Below, piece after piece: positions 9,209-18,609 of a stretch of 64,000 nt of DNA. The stretch's first letter is position 1. Each line of letters opens with the position of its first letter. The notes beneath the pieces were generated by a model, which was given only the letters and a program-made list of their open reading frames with translations, searched no databases and was not told where the DNA came from. The translations under genes were made by a program, and so were the position numbers. The stretch comes from Pectobacterium carotovorum (lineage in GTDB: Bacteria > Pseudomonadota > Gammaproteobacteria > Enterobacterales > Enterobacteriaceae). The stretch spans positions 496,001-560,000 of the forward strand of contig NZ_JAXAFK010000002.1 of NCBI RefSeq assembly GCF_033898505.1. The letters are read 5' to 3'.

Positions 9209-11170
9209 TTATTGAGAGGCGGTACTCATGGCCTGCTTTTCTTCGAGCAGTTTTTCGACGACGCCAGGATCGGCCAGCGTTGAGGTATCCCCCAGATTGC
9301 TGGTATCACCGGCGGCGATTTTCCGCAAAATACGACGCATGATTTTGCCGGATCGCGTTTTCGGTAAAGAGTCAGTCCAGTGCAGGATATCTGGAGTCGC
9401 AATCGGGCCGATTTCTTTACGGACCCAGTTGCGAACTTCCGTATACAGCTCGCTGGACGGCTCTTCGCCGTGGTTCAGCGTGATGTAGGCGTAAATAGCC
9501 TGCCCTTTCATATGGTGCGGAATGCCGACCACGGCCGCTTCGGCAATTTTTGGATGGGCAACGAGTGCCGATTCGATTTCCGCCGTCCCCAGACGATGTC
9601 CGGAAACGTTCAGCACGTCGTCGACGCGACCCGTGATCCAGTAATAGCCATCTTCGTCACGACGCGCGCCGTCACCGCTGAAGTACATGCCTTTGAAGGT
9701 GGAAAAGTAGGTTTGTTCGAAGCGATCGTGATCGCCAAACAGGGTTCGTGCCTGACCTGGCCAGGAATCCACGATGACCAGATTGCCTTCCGCGGTGCCT
9801 TCCTGTGGGTTGCCGAGGTTGTCGACGAGCGCAGGCTGTACACCGAAGAATGGTCGCGTCGCGGAGCCGGCTTTCGCTTCAATCGCGCCGGGCAGAGGGG
9901 TGATCATGAAGCCGCCCGTCTCCGTTTGCCACCAGGTATCGACGATAGGGCACTTACCATTTCCGATTTTGTTGAAATACCACTCCCAGGCTTCTGGGTT
10001 GATCGGCTCACCGACGGAACCCATGATCCGAAGTGATTCACGCGATGTCCCTTCGATCGCTTTATCACCTTCAGCCATCAGCGCGCGGATGGCGGTGGGG
10101 GCGGTGTAGAGAATGTTGACCTGATGCTTATCGACCACTTGCGCCATACGTCTGGCATCCGGCCAGGTTGGTACACCTTCAAACATGAGCGTAATCGCCC
10201 CGCATGTCAGCGGCCCATACAGCAGGTAGCTGTGCCCCGTCACCCAGCCAACGTCTGCCGTACACCAGTAAATGTCGCCAGGATGGTAGTCGAAGACATA
10301 CTTGAAGGTCAGTGCAGCATAAACCAGATAGCCACCCGTGGTGTGCAATACGCCCTTGGGTTTACCGGTTGAGCCCGACGTATAAAGGATAAAGAGCGGA
10401 TCTTCCGCATTCATCTCTTCTGGCGGGCAGTGATCATCTGCTTTTTCAACCAGATCGTGCCACCACAGATCGCGACCCTCCTTCCATTCACCGGTTTTAC
10501 CGGTACGATGGAAAACGATGACGCTGGAAATGGTGGTGACGTTTGGGTTCTTTAACGCTTCATCAATATTCTTCTTCAGCGGAATCACACGTCCGGCGCG
10601 TACGCCTTCATCGGCGGTAATAACCAGCTTGGCGCTGGAATCGATGATACGCCCGGAAATGGCTTCAGGAGAGAACCCTCCGAAGATCACCGAGTGAATG
10701 GCACCGATTCTGGCACAGGCCAACATCGCCACGGCCGCTTCCGGCACCATCGGCATATAAATGGCAACGACATCGCCTTTTTTGACGCCCTGTGACTTCA
10801 GCACATTGGCGAAGCGGCATACGGATTGATGCAGCTCGCGATAGGTGACTTTTTTGCTTTCTGTCGCGTCATCACCTTCCCAGATGATGGCGGTTTGATC
10901 GCCACGCTCGGCCAGATGGCGATCCAGACAGTTTGCTGCCACGTTTAGCGTACCGTCTTCAAACCAGCGAATACTGATATGGCCAGGGTCGAATGAGGTG
11001 TTCTTGATCGTTTTATAGGGTTTGATCCAATCGACGATCTTTCCCTGTTCACCCCAAAAGGCAGCGGGATCGTCAACGGACAGCCGATACATATCTTCGT
11101 ATTGCTGGGCATTTATCAGTGCATTTTCCGCAATTGCGGCGGGAATGGTGTGTTTATTATGTTGTGTCAT
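9209..11170 (-). CDS. acs: Acetyl-CoA synthetase
   Basis: 653 residues, one more than the E. coli enzyme. It converts acetate, ATP and CoA to acetyl-CoA through acetyl-AMP, the high-affinity acetate route. The AMP-binding motif [11 protein letters not shown] is present, as are the adenylate-binding TWWQTETGG and the C-terminal [11 protein letters not shown], whose lysine is the known acetylation switch of this family. First gene of the operon. A gap of 125 bases separates it from yjcH. A CRP-like site lies about 185 bases upstream of the start, in line with catabolite activation known for acs. Confidence 0.97.
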   Translation of the reverse strand: MTQHNKHTIPAAIAENALINAQQYEDMYRLSVDDPAAFWGEQGKIVDWIKPYKTIKNTSFDPGHISIRWFEDGTLNVAANCLDRHLAERGDQTAIIWEGDDATESKKVTYRELHQSVCRFANVLKSQGVKKGDVVAIYMPMVPEAAVAMLACARIGAIHSVIFGGFSPEAISGRIIDSSAKLVITADEGVRAGRVIPLKKNIDEALKNPNVTTISSVIVFHRTGKTGEWKEGRDLWWHDLVEKADDHCPPEEMNAEDPLFILYTSGSTGKPKGVLHTTGGYLVYAALTFKYVFDYHPGDIYWCTADVGWVTGHSYLLYGPLTCGAITLMFEGVPTWPDARRMAQVVDKHQVNILYTAPTAIRALMAEGDKAIEGTSRESLRIMGSVGEPINPEAWEWYFNKIGNGKCPIVDTWWQTETGGFMITPLPGAIEAKAGSATRPFFGVQPALVDNLGNPQEGTAEGNLVIVDSWPGQARTLFGDHDRFEQTYFSTFKGMYFSGDGARRDEDGYYWITGRVDDVLNVSGHRLGTAEIESALVAHPKIAEAAVVGIPHHMKGQAIYAYITLNHGEEPSSELYTEVRNWVRKEIGPIATPDILHWTDSLPKTRSGKIMRRILRKIAAGDTSNLGDTSTLADPGVVEKLLEEKQAMSTASQ

Positions 11171-11354
11171 AGCGCTTCTCCTTAAACATGTTAATGCTAT
11201 GTCAAATAATGGTTAATTGTAGTTAACCAGTTATCTTTGTTTCTTTTTTGCGCGATTGATCACGCAATACAGGAAAAGCAGTGAAGCGTTACTTAAAAGA
11301 TAGTCTTTTGGTTCAGAAAACAGGCAGTTTTTTCGTGGTAGCCAAAACGCGAGA

Positions 11355-11370
11355 AGTGATGTATGTCACA
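11355..11370. promoter_or_regulatory. CRP-like site upstream of acs
   Basis: AGTGA-TGTATG-TCACA matches the CRP consensus TGTGA-N6-TCACA with one mismatch. It lies in the acs upstream region, where E. coli acs also carries CRP sites. Confidence 0.6.
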
Positions 11371-12072
11371 ATATGACAGTCAGCAGAATTATCTATGCTG
11401 TTATAATGTCATTAACGATCAATTCATTGTTTTCAATAGATTATATCTATTGTTATCAAGTTTTTGATCGCCCTTTACGATCAAAAGGCATAAAGATCCC
11501 GCTTATTCAGCCGATAGTAAAAACCCCGTTCAGAGTATATTTCTACGTGAGCCAGCTATTTAGCGCGTTCACCTGTGTTCAATCTGTTGAAATTTTGTTT
11601 CAGTTGTTAATTATATGTAGGCTATTAATGAAATAGATTTATCTGATTATCAACGGGCAGATAAGTGTGAATAATCTACACTCTAAGTGGGTTCCACAGC
11701 GCAGATGTGGGCCTTCTTAAAAAGGGTAAAGATGCCGTGTGCTAGCCGCTGACAAAAAGAAAAATGAAGTGTTATTTTTTGTGTCTTATTCAGAAATATC
11801 CGGTTTCCAAAAATAAATAACATAGATATACCCAACATCACTGACGCTGACTAAGGCGGCAGATGTTTGAGCCCCGGTAGCCTGAGAACGTGTAAACGGT
11901 TCCGGTTAGCGAAATTCACTATTTTCATTAGGTGACTTTCTGGGGTGGGGAAGAACACTATTAGTCCGGAAACCTTTTAAATTCCGGTAGGTTGATTGCT
12001 TATCAATGGTGCGCCGTGAGGTCATGGCGCGCTGTGAGATATCTTTTTACATAGCATGATGCAGAGGAAACA
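11371..12072. other. Long AT-rich intergenic region with a partial dispersed-repeat copy
   Basis: About 900 bases separate acs from the next gene. At 11827-11890, TATACCCAA, GGCGGCA and GAGCCCC occur in the order seen in a dispersed enterobacterial element that I recall from Serratia, Yersinia and Pectobacterium intergenic regions; this copy is degenerate. A frame at 11373-11636 has no ribosome site and is probably not a gene. A long leader before 12073 cannot be excluded. Confidence 0.35.
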
Positions 12073-12465
12073 ATGAGTCTGATATTTGGCCGGAATGAAA
12101 TTTTAGGCATGCTTTCTCAACCAGTTCAGAACGATCGGCGTGCTGTGGCGGTGATTGACGAAAAGTGTAAGGTCGTTTGCGCGAATTCTGCCTTCAACGC
12201 CCATTTTGGATTGCGTGCTGAAATGAATACGCCCGTCTCAATTGATGATGTGCTGCCTATCAACGTGAAGTTCGCCTATCACGACTTTATAACGAATTCC
12301 AACGTGTTAAGTACGCGGGTGGTCTCGGATTTGTTGTCTGATGGCTTTACTAAAAAGCAGTTAAGTACGCTGTCTTTTTCTAAGCTGAACGTTGAAAACC
12401 GGGTGCTTTCTTTGCTGATCCTGAACCAGGATACGGTTGAGCCTTCGGCAAATCTGGCGTCATAA
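12073..12465 (+). CDS. Small PAS-like protein, function unknown
   Basis: 130 residues. The stretch VAVIDEKCKVVCANSAFNAH resembles the opening of a PAS sensor domain (a strand, then an N-A-x-F motif), and a second part follows (residues about 60-120). There is no transmitter, cyclase or DNA-binding domain, so it would have to act on a partner protein. The ATG has a good ribosome site (GAGGAAACA). It stands alone between long non-coding regions on both sides. The PAS assignment is from the motif only and is tentative. Confidence 0.6.
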   Translation: MSLIFGRNEILGMLSQPVQNDRRAVAVIDEKCKVVCANSAFNAHFGLRAEMNTPVSIDDVLPINVKFAYHDFITNSNVLSTRVVSDLLSDGFTKKQLSTLSFSKLNVENRVLSLLILNQDTVEPSANLAS

Positions 12466-13203
12466 GCTTGCATAATCGTAGATTATCTGGCCGGAAGACT
12501 AGAGGCGTGTATTTTCCAGTGGAAAATAACGACCAAAGAAAAATTGTTGCTATTAATAACGTTGTTATTGCTAATTTAGCACCGCTTTTTCAACAGCAAC
12601 CGATTGCGTAGGTTATTCTCTGATAACCACTTGCGGCCAGCAGGACGATAAAGTCGCGCCGATTTTTCGTGAATGAAGAATGAAAGCCGTTCTTTATTAA
12701 CTGCGATAATGTTAAAAGTTAATAAAAAATAGAGGGTTAACTATTTTATTGCATATAATATGTCTCTTTAAAATAAACAGCGAAACGTTTCGATACAATC
12801 TTGCTCTCCTTCATGCCTATTCTCTTTTCCTTTTGCCTTCTCACAAATTATTCCCTTAAACATTAGGGTTTATTAAACCTCGATAAGAAGCTCTTAAAAT
12901 TTTCTTTATTTTTAGCGTGTTGAATCTTAAAGGATGACAAATGAATAAGTAGACTCTCGTCTAATTACTGATGAGGTTAGGCCAATATAGCTTTTGTCGG
13001 CGTATAGCACTTTTTGATAAAACTGACGTCAGTTTTTTATTGGCAATGGCATTGGTTTACCAATATCGACAATGCGTTTTCCGCAGTAATTCTGATTCAA
13101 GACGCATTATTTCAATTATTTTTCGATTTTCAGTTCCCCTTTTTACTCCCCCAATTGGCATAGCTTCTGAAAACAGCGTTTCTTATGCGATAGGGGATAA
13201 ATA
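12466..13203. other. Long AT-rich gap before the TonB-dependent receptor
   Basis: About 740 bases with no convincing gene. A frame at 12971-13204 touches the receptor start but has no ribosome site and no recognisable protein. The palindrome AAAACTGACGTCAGTTTT at 13019-13036, followed by T residues, may be a terminator or an operator. No clear Fur box or FecI-type promoter was recognised. Confidence 0.4.
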
Positions 13204-15579
13204 ATGGTTAAATTCCGTACCCACCTGTTAGCACGTGCTTTACGTGCTGGGGTACTTGGGGCATCGTTTGCCTCAGTGCTGCCAATGGCGGCGGTCTATG
13301 CTGCCTCTGCGGCGCCAGTCCAACAATACGCGGTGTCGTCCGGCCCGCTCAATCAGGTGCTCAATCAATTTGCCCAACAGGCTGGCGTATTACTTTCTTA
13401 CGATCCGGCATTGGTCGCGGGTAAACGCGGTGCGGGGTTGCAAGGAAACTACAGCGTAGAGCAGGGTTTCCAGCAGATTCTCAGCAGCAGTGGCCTCAGT
13501 GCACAGTACAGTGCTGATGGCAGCGTGACGCTGGTACAGCGCACAGCGAGTGAGCCTGTAACTGCTAAAAACGATCGGATTGTTGTCACTGCTCCACCGA
13601 ATACCGCGATGAAGCTGGATGTGCCGATTTCAGAAACGCCACGTGCGGTTGCGGTTGTCACAGAGAAACAGATCGAAGAGCGCGGCGCGCAAAAGATCGA
13701 TCAGGCGCTGCGCTATAGCAGCGGTATTCTGGCTACGCCATACGGGCCGGACAACAAAGCTGAATGGGTGACCATCCGTGGATTTAGCGATCAATCCCGG
13801 TTCCAGAATGGTCTGGCGACGCTGAATGAAGATGGGTTCTATGGTCAGCAGATTGAGCCATTCGGCGTTGAGCGTATCGAAGTCCTGAAAGGCCCCGCTT
13901 CTGTCCTGTACGGGCAAAACCCGCCGGGAGGTCTGGTTAACGTCATTACCAAACGGCCTACGCGTTTGCCGCAGGGAAAAGTGGAGCTGGAATACGGCTC
14001 TAACGACTATCGCCATCTTGCCGTCGACAGTGCGGGTCCGTTAAACGATGACGGCTCGGTGCTGTATCGGGTTGTTGCGCTAGCGCGTGACACCTCGGGC
14101 GAGATGGATTTCTCGAAGAGCAAGCGCCTTTATTTAGCACCGAGCGTCACGTTCCTCGGAGAAGACACGGAGCTGACCGTATTAGCCAGCTACATGGATA
14201 CGAAGTCTGACACAACCAACGGCTTTAAGTTGCCGTACGGTACGTTGCATAACACGCCGTTCGGTAAAGTTGGCTATAAAACGTCGCTGGGCGAACCGGG
14301 CATCAACCGCCATGATACCCGCCAGTTCACTCTGGGCTATGAGTTCACGCATCATCTGAACGACACCTGGACGTTCCACCAGAATGTGAATTACACCTAT
14401 CTGAATTTGGATCTGCGTAATGCCTACGTGCTGGGGATGTATACCGATCCGGTAACGAATGTTGTCAGCGATCGATTAGCCAATCGTGGGTTGACCTACC
14501 GTGACGGTTTTGCGCAAAACTGGGCTACCGATAACCGTTTAGTGGGCGAATGGCAGTGGGAAGATATTGAAAACACGCTGCTGCTCGGGTTCGACTACCG
14601 CCGTGCCAATACGCAAAGCCGCGATGGGAACCTGTACTCCTTTGGTAGTCCTATCGACATCTTTAATCCGGTTTATGGCAACTATACGTCGCCAGACAGC
14701 CAACTGTTCGCTCACCGCTCTGGCCGCCATCAGACTGGTTACTATGTCCAGAATCAGATCAAGTATGACGAACGTCTGATTTTCTTGCTGGGTGGACGTT
14801 ACGACGTGGCGAAGTCTCGTGACCGTAATTTTTCATCTGGCGCGGATACACGTACCGACGATACCAAATTTACCAAGACTGCTGGGGTAATGTATCTGTT
14901 TGATAACGGTATTTCCCCTTACGTCAGCTATTCGGAATCGTTCCTGCCGGTGTCAGGCCGCGATGGGTACGAACGCCCTTATGTGCCGGAAGAAGGCCAG
15001 CAGACGGAAATCGGCGTGAAATATACGCCGGAAGGCTTTAACGGGTATGCTTCTGCTGCCCTGTTTAATCTGGAACAGAAAAACGTTAAAACGACGGATC
15101 CTCAAAATCCGAGTCTGACTATTCAGGCGGGTGAAGCCCGTTCACGCGGTCTTGAACTGGAATTGAGCGGCGAGGTGTATACCGGTCTGACGCTGACGGC
15201 AAACTACACATACAACGAAGTGGAAACGACCAAATCAGGTACCGTCGGTGAAGTGGGGAAACGCCTACCGGGCCTGCCTGAACAGATCGTGTCTGGCTGG
15301 GCGACTTATGCCTTTAACGGCAAGCTGGAAGGATTAAGTATCGGCAGCGGTGTGCGCTATGTGGGCAGCTCTTACGGTGACATTGCTAATTCGTCGGACA
15401 TGAAGGTTCCTGCTTATACGCTATGGGATGCGATGATCGCCTATGATTTCAGCAAGGACTGGCGGTTGCAGGTTAATGCAACCAACCTGACAAACCGTGA
15501 GTATGTCAGTGCGTGTAACTACTGGTGCTACTACGGTGAAGGCCGTAACGTTAGCGCGAACGTCAGCTATCGTTGGTAA
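13204..15579 (+). CDS. TonB-dependent siderophore receptor with N-terminal signalling domain
   Basis: 791 residues. After a signal peptide (to about residue 33), a secretin/TonB short N-terminal domain (about 40-115; LNQVLNQFAQQAGVLLSYD) marks it as a transducer receptor of the FecA/FpvA type. Then follow the plug (SETPRAVAVVTEKQIEERGA; VLYGQNPPGGLVNVITKRP) and a 22-strand barrel ending in an aromatic residue (NVSYRW). It should import a ferric siderophore and signal occupancy to the sigma/anti-sigma pair encoded next to it. The ligand is unknown; the plug resembles the FhuE/FoxA hydroxamate group. It ends in a strong terminator. Confidence 0.9.
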   Translation: MVKFRTHLLARALRAGVLGASFASVLPMAAVYAASAAPVQQYAVSSGPLNQVLNQFAQQAGVLLSYDPALVAGKRGAGLQGNYSVEQGFQQILSSSGLSAQYSADGSVTLVQRTASEPVTAKNDRIVVTAPPNTAMKLDVPISETPRAVAVVTEKQIEERGAQKIDQALRYSSGILATPYGPDNKAEWVTIRGFSDQSRFQNGLATLNEDGFYGQQIEPFGVERIEVLKGPASVLYGQNPPGGLVNVITKRPTRLPQGKVELEYGSNDYRHLAVDSAGPLNDDGSVLYRVVALARDTSGEMDFSKSKRLYLAPSVTFLGEDTELTVLASYMDTKSDTTNGFKLPYGTLHNTPFGKVGYKTSLGEPGINRHDTRQFTLGYEFTHHLNDTWTFHQNVNYTYLNLDLRNAYVLGMYTDPVTNVVSDRLANRGLTYRDGFAQNWATDNRLVGEWQWEDIENTLLLGFDYRRANTQSRDGNLYSFGSPIDIFNPVYGNYTSPDSQLFAHRSGRHQTGYYVQNQIKYDERLIFLLGGRYDVAKSRDRNFSSGADTRTDDTKFTKTAGVMYLFDNGISPYVSYSESFLPVSGRDGYERPYVPEEGQQTEIGVKYTPEGFNGYASAALFNLEQKNVKTTDPQNPSLTIQAGEARSRGLELELSGEVYTGLTLTANYTYNEVETTKSGTVGEVGKRLPGLPEQIVSGWATYAFNGKLEGLSIGSGVRYVGSSYGDIANSSDMKVPAYTLWDAMIAYDFSKDWRLQVNATNLTNREYVSACNYWCYYGEGRNVSANVSYRW

Positions 15580-15601
15580 TCACCCGTCTCAAACATCACT
15601 A

Positions 15602-15628
15602 AAAGAAGCCCTAGGGCTTCTTTTTTTG
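15602..15628 (+). terminator. Rho-independent terminator of the receptor gene
   Basis: The inverted repeat AAGAAGCC-CTAG-GGCTTCTT is followed by seven T residues, 20 bases after the stop. Confidence 0.85.
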
Positions 15629-15700
15629 TATTAATGCCTGCAATGTCCTTATTTTTACCGTTCTCGGCACGATAGACGTGAATAGTCATTGACTTTGCTT

Positions 15701-15725
15701 TTAATGATAATGAAAATCATTTCAT
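15701..15725. promoter_or_regulatory. Fur box before the sigma factor gene
   Basis: AATGATAATGAAAATCATTT lies about 25 bases before the sigma factor start and closely follows the Fur consensus GATAATGATAATCATTATC. It implies iron repression of the sigma/anti-sigma pair. Confidence 0.7.
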
Positions 15726-15748
15726 TGCTGTCACATTGAGCGAATACC

Positions 15749-16273
15749 GTGAAGAGTCCCGCTGCTGTCTGCCCCAATCAGCCTGAAGCCTTAAACGTTC
15801 AGCAGATTTATCATGATCATCATGCCTGGTTACAGGCGTGGCTGCGTCGGCGTTTGGGATGTTCACAGCAGGCTGCGGATCTGGCGCAGGATACATTTCT
15901 ACGTTTGATTTGCCAGCATCAGACCGATCGCATCCGTGAACCTCGCGCCTGGCTGACGACCGTGGCTCACGGATTGATGGTGAATCACTGGCGGCGTAAA
16001 GATATCGAGAATGCCTATCTTCAGGTGCTGGCAGAGCAGGAGTTTCATTTTTCCTCCTCGCTGGAGCAGCAGGCGATGGTGGTTGATGCGCTGTTGGCCA
16101 TCGATCAGATGCTGGCGACGCTGCCTGGCAAAGTGCGTCAGGCATTCTTGCTGGTGCATCTTGACGGTTTGACCTATCGACAGGTCGCTGAACAATTAGC
16201 CGTTTCCGAGCGGATGGTAAAAAAATATATGGCACAGGCGATGCTGAATTGTCTATTGTGTCAGGACTTATGA
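15749..16273 (+). CDS. FecI-type extracytoplasmic-function sigma factor
   Basis: 174 residues from a GTG start at 15749. Region 2 (WLRRRLGCSQQAADLAQDTF, then RAWLTTVAHGLMVNHWRRK) and region 4 (LTYRQVAEQLAVSERMVKKY) are clear and typical of iron-starvation sigma factors. Such a factor is released when the receptor binds its siderophore, then transcribes the receptor gene. It lies just after the Fur box and 4 bases into its stop begins the FecR-like gene, so the pair is coupled. The order receptor-sigma-regulator is the reverse of fecIRA. Confidence 0.88.
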   Translation: MKSPAAVCPNQPEALNVQQIYHDHHAWLQAWLRRRLGCSQQAADLAQDTFLRLICQHQTDRIREPRAWLTTVAHGLMVNHWRRKDIENAYLQVLAEQEFHFSSSLEQQAMVVDALLAIDQMLATLPGKVRQAFLLVHLDGLTYRQVAEQLAVSERMVKKYMAQAMLNCLLCQDL

Positions 16274-17217
16274 TTTCCTCTATCACGTCTTCTATTCCCA
16301 AAGATGTTCTTTATGCTGCCGCAGAGTGGTATGCCACGCTGTATGACGAAGACTGCGCTGAGCACGATCGTCAGGCATGGCAGCGCTGGTTACATCAGAA
16401 TGAAACCCATCGGCTTGCCTGGCAGCAGGTTGAACAGATTCATGCCCGTTTTCATGCGGTAGACAGCCAGTTAGCCTCTTCGGTGCTGAGTAAGCGGGGT
16501 GAGGAACGCCGGCGTATGCTGAAATTGCTGGCGATTGTCAGTCTTACCGGAGGTGCGGGTTTTAGTCTGCCGTGGGAAAGCTATGCTGCCGATTACCGTA
16601 CGGGCACGGGAGAAACACGTGAGCTCAGCATCGAAACGGGGATGACCCTCTGGCTCAATACCGACTCGGCATTGAATCAGCAGGGCAACCCCGCGTTGTC
16701 TCAGCCGCTGACGTTTCAATTGATCAAAGGTGAATTGATGCTGGACAACCAAACGGCGCATGCCGCCCGGTTGACCACGCCCCATGGCGATCTCGCCGCT
16801 TCTGCGCATTCCTGCCAATTAGCGCTGCGCTATACGTCCGCCCACAGCGTGCTCTCCGTTTTTAGCGGTGAGGTTTTGCTACAAACGGCGGTCCCCGCCG
16901 CACGGCGGGTAACGGCCGGGCAACAGGTTATCTTTACCCGCGACAAGAGCAGTGAACCAGCACCCGTTGAGAATTTCCGTCAGAGCTGGCGTAAAGGACA
17001 ACTGGTCGCGGATAACATGCCGTTAGGGCAGCTCATTAATGAAGTTTCCCGCTATCACAATGGTTATTTTCATGTTGATTCCGCGGTGACGACGCTACGG
17101 ATTTCGGGCGTTTTCCCGCTGCATGAAACCGATCGTCTGCTCAATGCTGTTGCGCGAACGCTGCCGGTGAAGGTAACCCGGCGTTTTTCCTGGTGGGTGG
17201 ATATCCGGCCGAGTTAA
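16270..17217 (+). CDS. FecR-type transmembrane anti-sigma/sigma regulator
   Basis: 315 residues, counted from the ATG at 16270 that overlaps the sigma factor stop (ATGA); an upstream TTG adds seven residues. The N-terminal DUF4880 segment (YAAAEWYATLYDEDCAEHDRQAWQRWL) binds the sigma factor in the cytoplasm. One membrane helix follows (about 85-105), then the periplasmic FecR domain (ETRELSIETGMTLWLNTDS) and a C-terminal STN-like part (LGQLINEVSRY) that contacts the receptor signalling domain. Together with 13204-15579 and 15749-16273 it forms a complete cell-surface signalling set. Confidence 0.88.
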   Translation: MISSITSSIPKDVLYAAAEWYATLYDEDCAEHDRQAWQRWLHQNETHRLAWQQVEQIHARFHAVDSQLASSVLSKRGEERRRMLKLLAIVSLTGGAGFSLPWESYAADYRTGTGETRELSIETGMTLWLNTDSALNQQGNPALSQPLTFQLIKGELMLDNQTAHAARLTTPHGDLAASAHSCQLALRYTSAHSVLSVFSGEVLLQTAVPAARRVTAGQQVIFTRDKSSEPAPVENFRQSWRKGQLVADNMPLGQLINEVSRYHNGYFHVDSAVTTLRISGVFPLHETDRLLNAVARTLPVKVTRRFSWWVDIRPS

Positions 17218-17400
17218 AACACTGCTGGTATTTCGCCGGTAAAACACCAAAAATATTCTACGTTTGTTATCTGGTTGGTTATCACGTCGCAGACGAAACG
17301 CAAATCTGGCGCATATATATCAATCTGTTGATACCGAAAAAGGCGTAGCATACTCCACAACGAGTATTCTCGGCGTCGCCTCTTCATACGGGAAGTTATC

Positions 17401-18411
17401 ATGCAGTTACTGAACCTGAAACAAGCTCGCCTGTTGAGCTTTTTCTTTATTATGGGTGGCCTGCTTATATTGCTGCCTTTACGCCTGCTGGCCTGCTTTA
17501 TTGCCGGTTTTTTGGTGTATGAAATCGTGAATTTACTGACGCCCTATTTTCAACGGGTTATCAGCGGTAAGCGCGCCCGCTGGATTGTGGTCGCGGTAAT
17601 CAGCACATTGGTGGTCAGCCTGTTGAGTTTACTGTTTGGTAGTCTGGTCGGGCTGTTGATGCAGGAAATGAAGGATACGGCAGCATTCAACGTGCGTATT
17701 GGCTACATCCTCAATGATATCCAGCAGCAGGTCGCCCACTATTTACCAGGGTATCTGCCAGTGAGTATTGAAGAGCTTCAGCGTGAGCTGCTGCAATGGG
17801 TTCAGGCGCATATTGTGATGTTGCAGAACATGGGGAAAAGTTTCCTGCATGGATTTGTGACGATGCTAATCGGTATGGTGCTGGGAGCGATTGTGTCTCT
17901 TTATAACGTCGATCAGGACACCGAGAAGCCATTACTCAAAGCGGAACTGCTGCGTCGGGTGACATTGTTATCGGCATCGTTTCGCAACATTGTTTTCGCT
18001 CAGGTGAAAATCTCTGCGGTTAACACGGTGCTGTCTGCCATTTTTATTCTGGGCGCTCTGCCGCTGTGTGGTATCCATCTGCCGTTTGCCAAAACGCTGG
18101 TGGTGCTCACCTTCATTTTCGGCCTGCTGCCAGTGATCGGTAACCTGATTTCCAACTCGATCGTTTTTCTGTCGGGCTTATCGCTTTCGCTGCCGATCGC
18201 ACTGGTTGCGCTGGTGTATTTGATGTTGATTCATAAGCTTGAATACTTCCTGAATGCACAAATCGTTGGGACGAGGATCAAAGCGCACGCGTGGGAAATC
18301 CTGCTGGCGATGCTGGTGTTTGAAGCGGCCTTTGGGTTGGCCGGTGTGATTGCGGCACCGATATACTACGCTTACCTGAAAAGTGAATTGAAAGAAGCCT
18401 CGTTGATTTAA
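17401..18411 (+). CDS. AI-2E family (PerM/YdiK-type) membrane protein
   Basis: 336 residues with about eight membrane helices. A pair sits at the N-terminus, a long amphipathic/coiled segment lies at about 95-155, and the rest cluster at about 160-330. The end part (FGLLPVIGNLISN; LEYFLNAQIVGTRIKAHAW) is diagnostic of the AI-2E transporter family. Members include proposed autoinducer-2 exporters and sodium/proton antiporters, so the substrate cannot be stated. The start is an ATG preceded by ACGGGAAG. Monocistronic by context. Confidence 0.85.
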   Translation: MQLLNLKQARLLSFFFIMGGLLILLPLRLLACFIAGFLVYEIVNLLTPYFQRVISGKRARWIVVAVISTLVVSLLSLLFGSLVGLLMQEMKDTAAFNVRIGYILNDIQQQVAHYLPGYLPVSIEELQRELLQWVQAHIVMLQNMGKSFLHGFVTMLIGMVLGAIVSLYNVDQDTEKPLLKAELLRRVTLLSASFRNIVFAQVKISAVNTVLSAIFILGALPLCGIHLPFAKTLVVLTFIFGLLPVIGNLISNSIVFLSGLSLSLPIALVALVYLMLIHKLEYFLNAQIVGTRIKAHAWEILLAMLVFEAAFGLAGVIAAPIYYAYLKSELKEASLI

Positions 18412-18492
18412 TGCTGCATGTTGGCAGGTGATTGATGTGTTCGCCTGCCATAGTTTATCCGCTCAGTTAATCAAAGTACGAAAGCCTAAATA

Positions 18493-18527
18493 AATCAGCC
18501 CAATACGAGATTGGGCTGATTGTTTTT
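18493..18527 (+). terminator. Terminator after the AI-2E family gene
   Basis: A perfect 12-base-pair stem (AATCAGCCCAAT / ATTGGGCTGATT) with an ACGAG loop is followed by GTTTTT. It may also act on the convergent symporter gene. Confidence 0.85.
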
Positions 18528-18573
18528 AGTTGACGACAGTTTTTAGTTGATGACGGCTTTTAATTGATGCTTG
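18522..18573. repeat. Three degenerate tandem repeats of about 18 bases
   Basis: GTTTTTAGTTGACGACA, GTTTTTAGTTGATGACG and GCTTTTAATTGATGCTT follow one another in the convergent intergenic region. Possibly slippage products of the terminator tail. Confidence 0.5.
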
Positions 18574-18609
18574 TCTTCAATAAACGTCGGTATAAACGAT
18601 CGTCTTCGA

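Noticed and set aside
11373..11636. 87-codon frame upstream of acs
   Set aside because: AT-rich, no ribosome site, and it starts next to the CRP-like site.
11827..11960. Riboswitch before the PAS-like gene
   Set aside because: Compared with cobalamin, TPP, glycine and cyclic-di-GMP patterns without a match; part of it resembles a dispersed repeat.
12971..13204. 77-codon frame ending at the receptor start
   Set aside because: No ribosome site and no recognisable protein; the touching stop and start look accidental.
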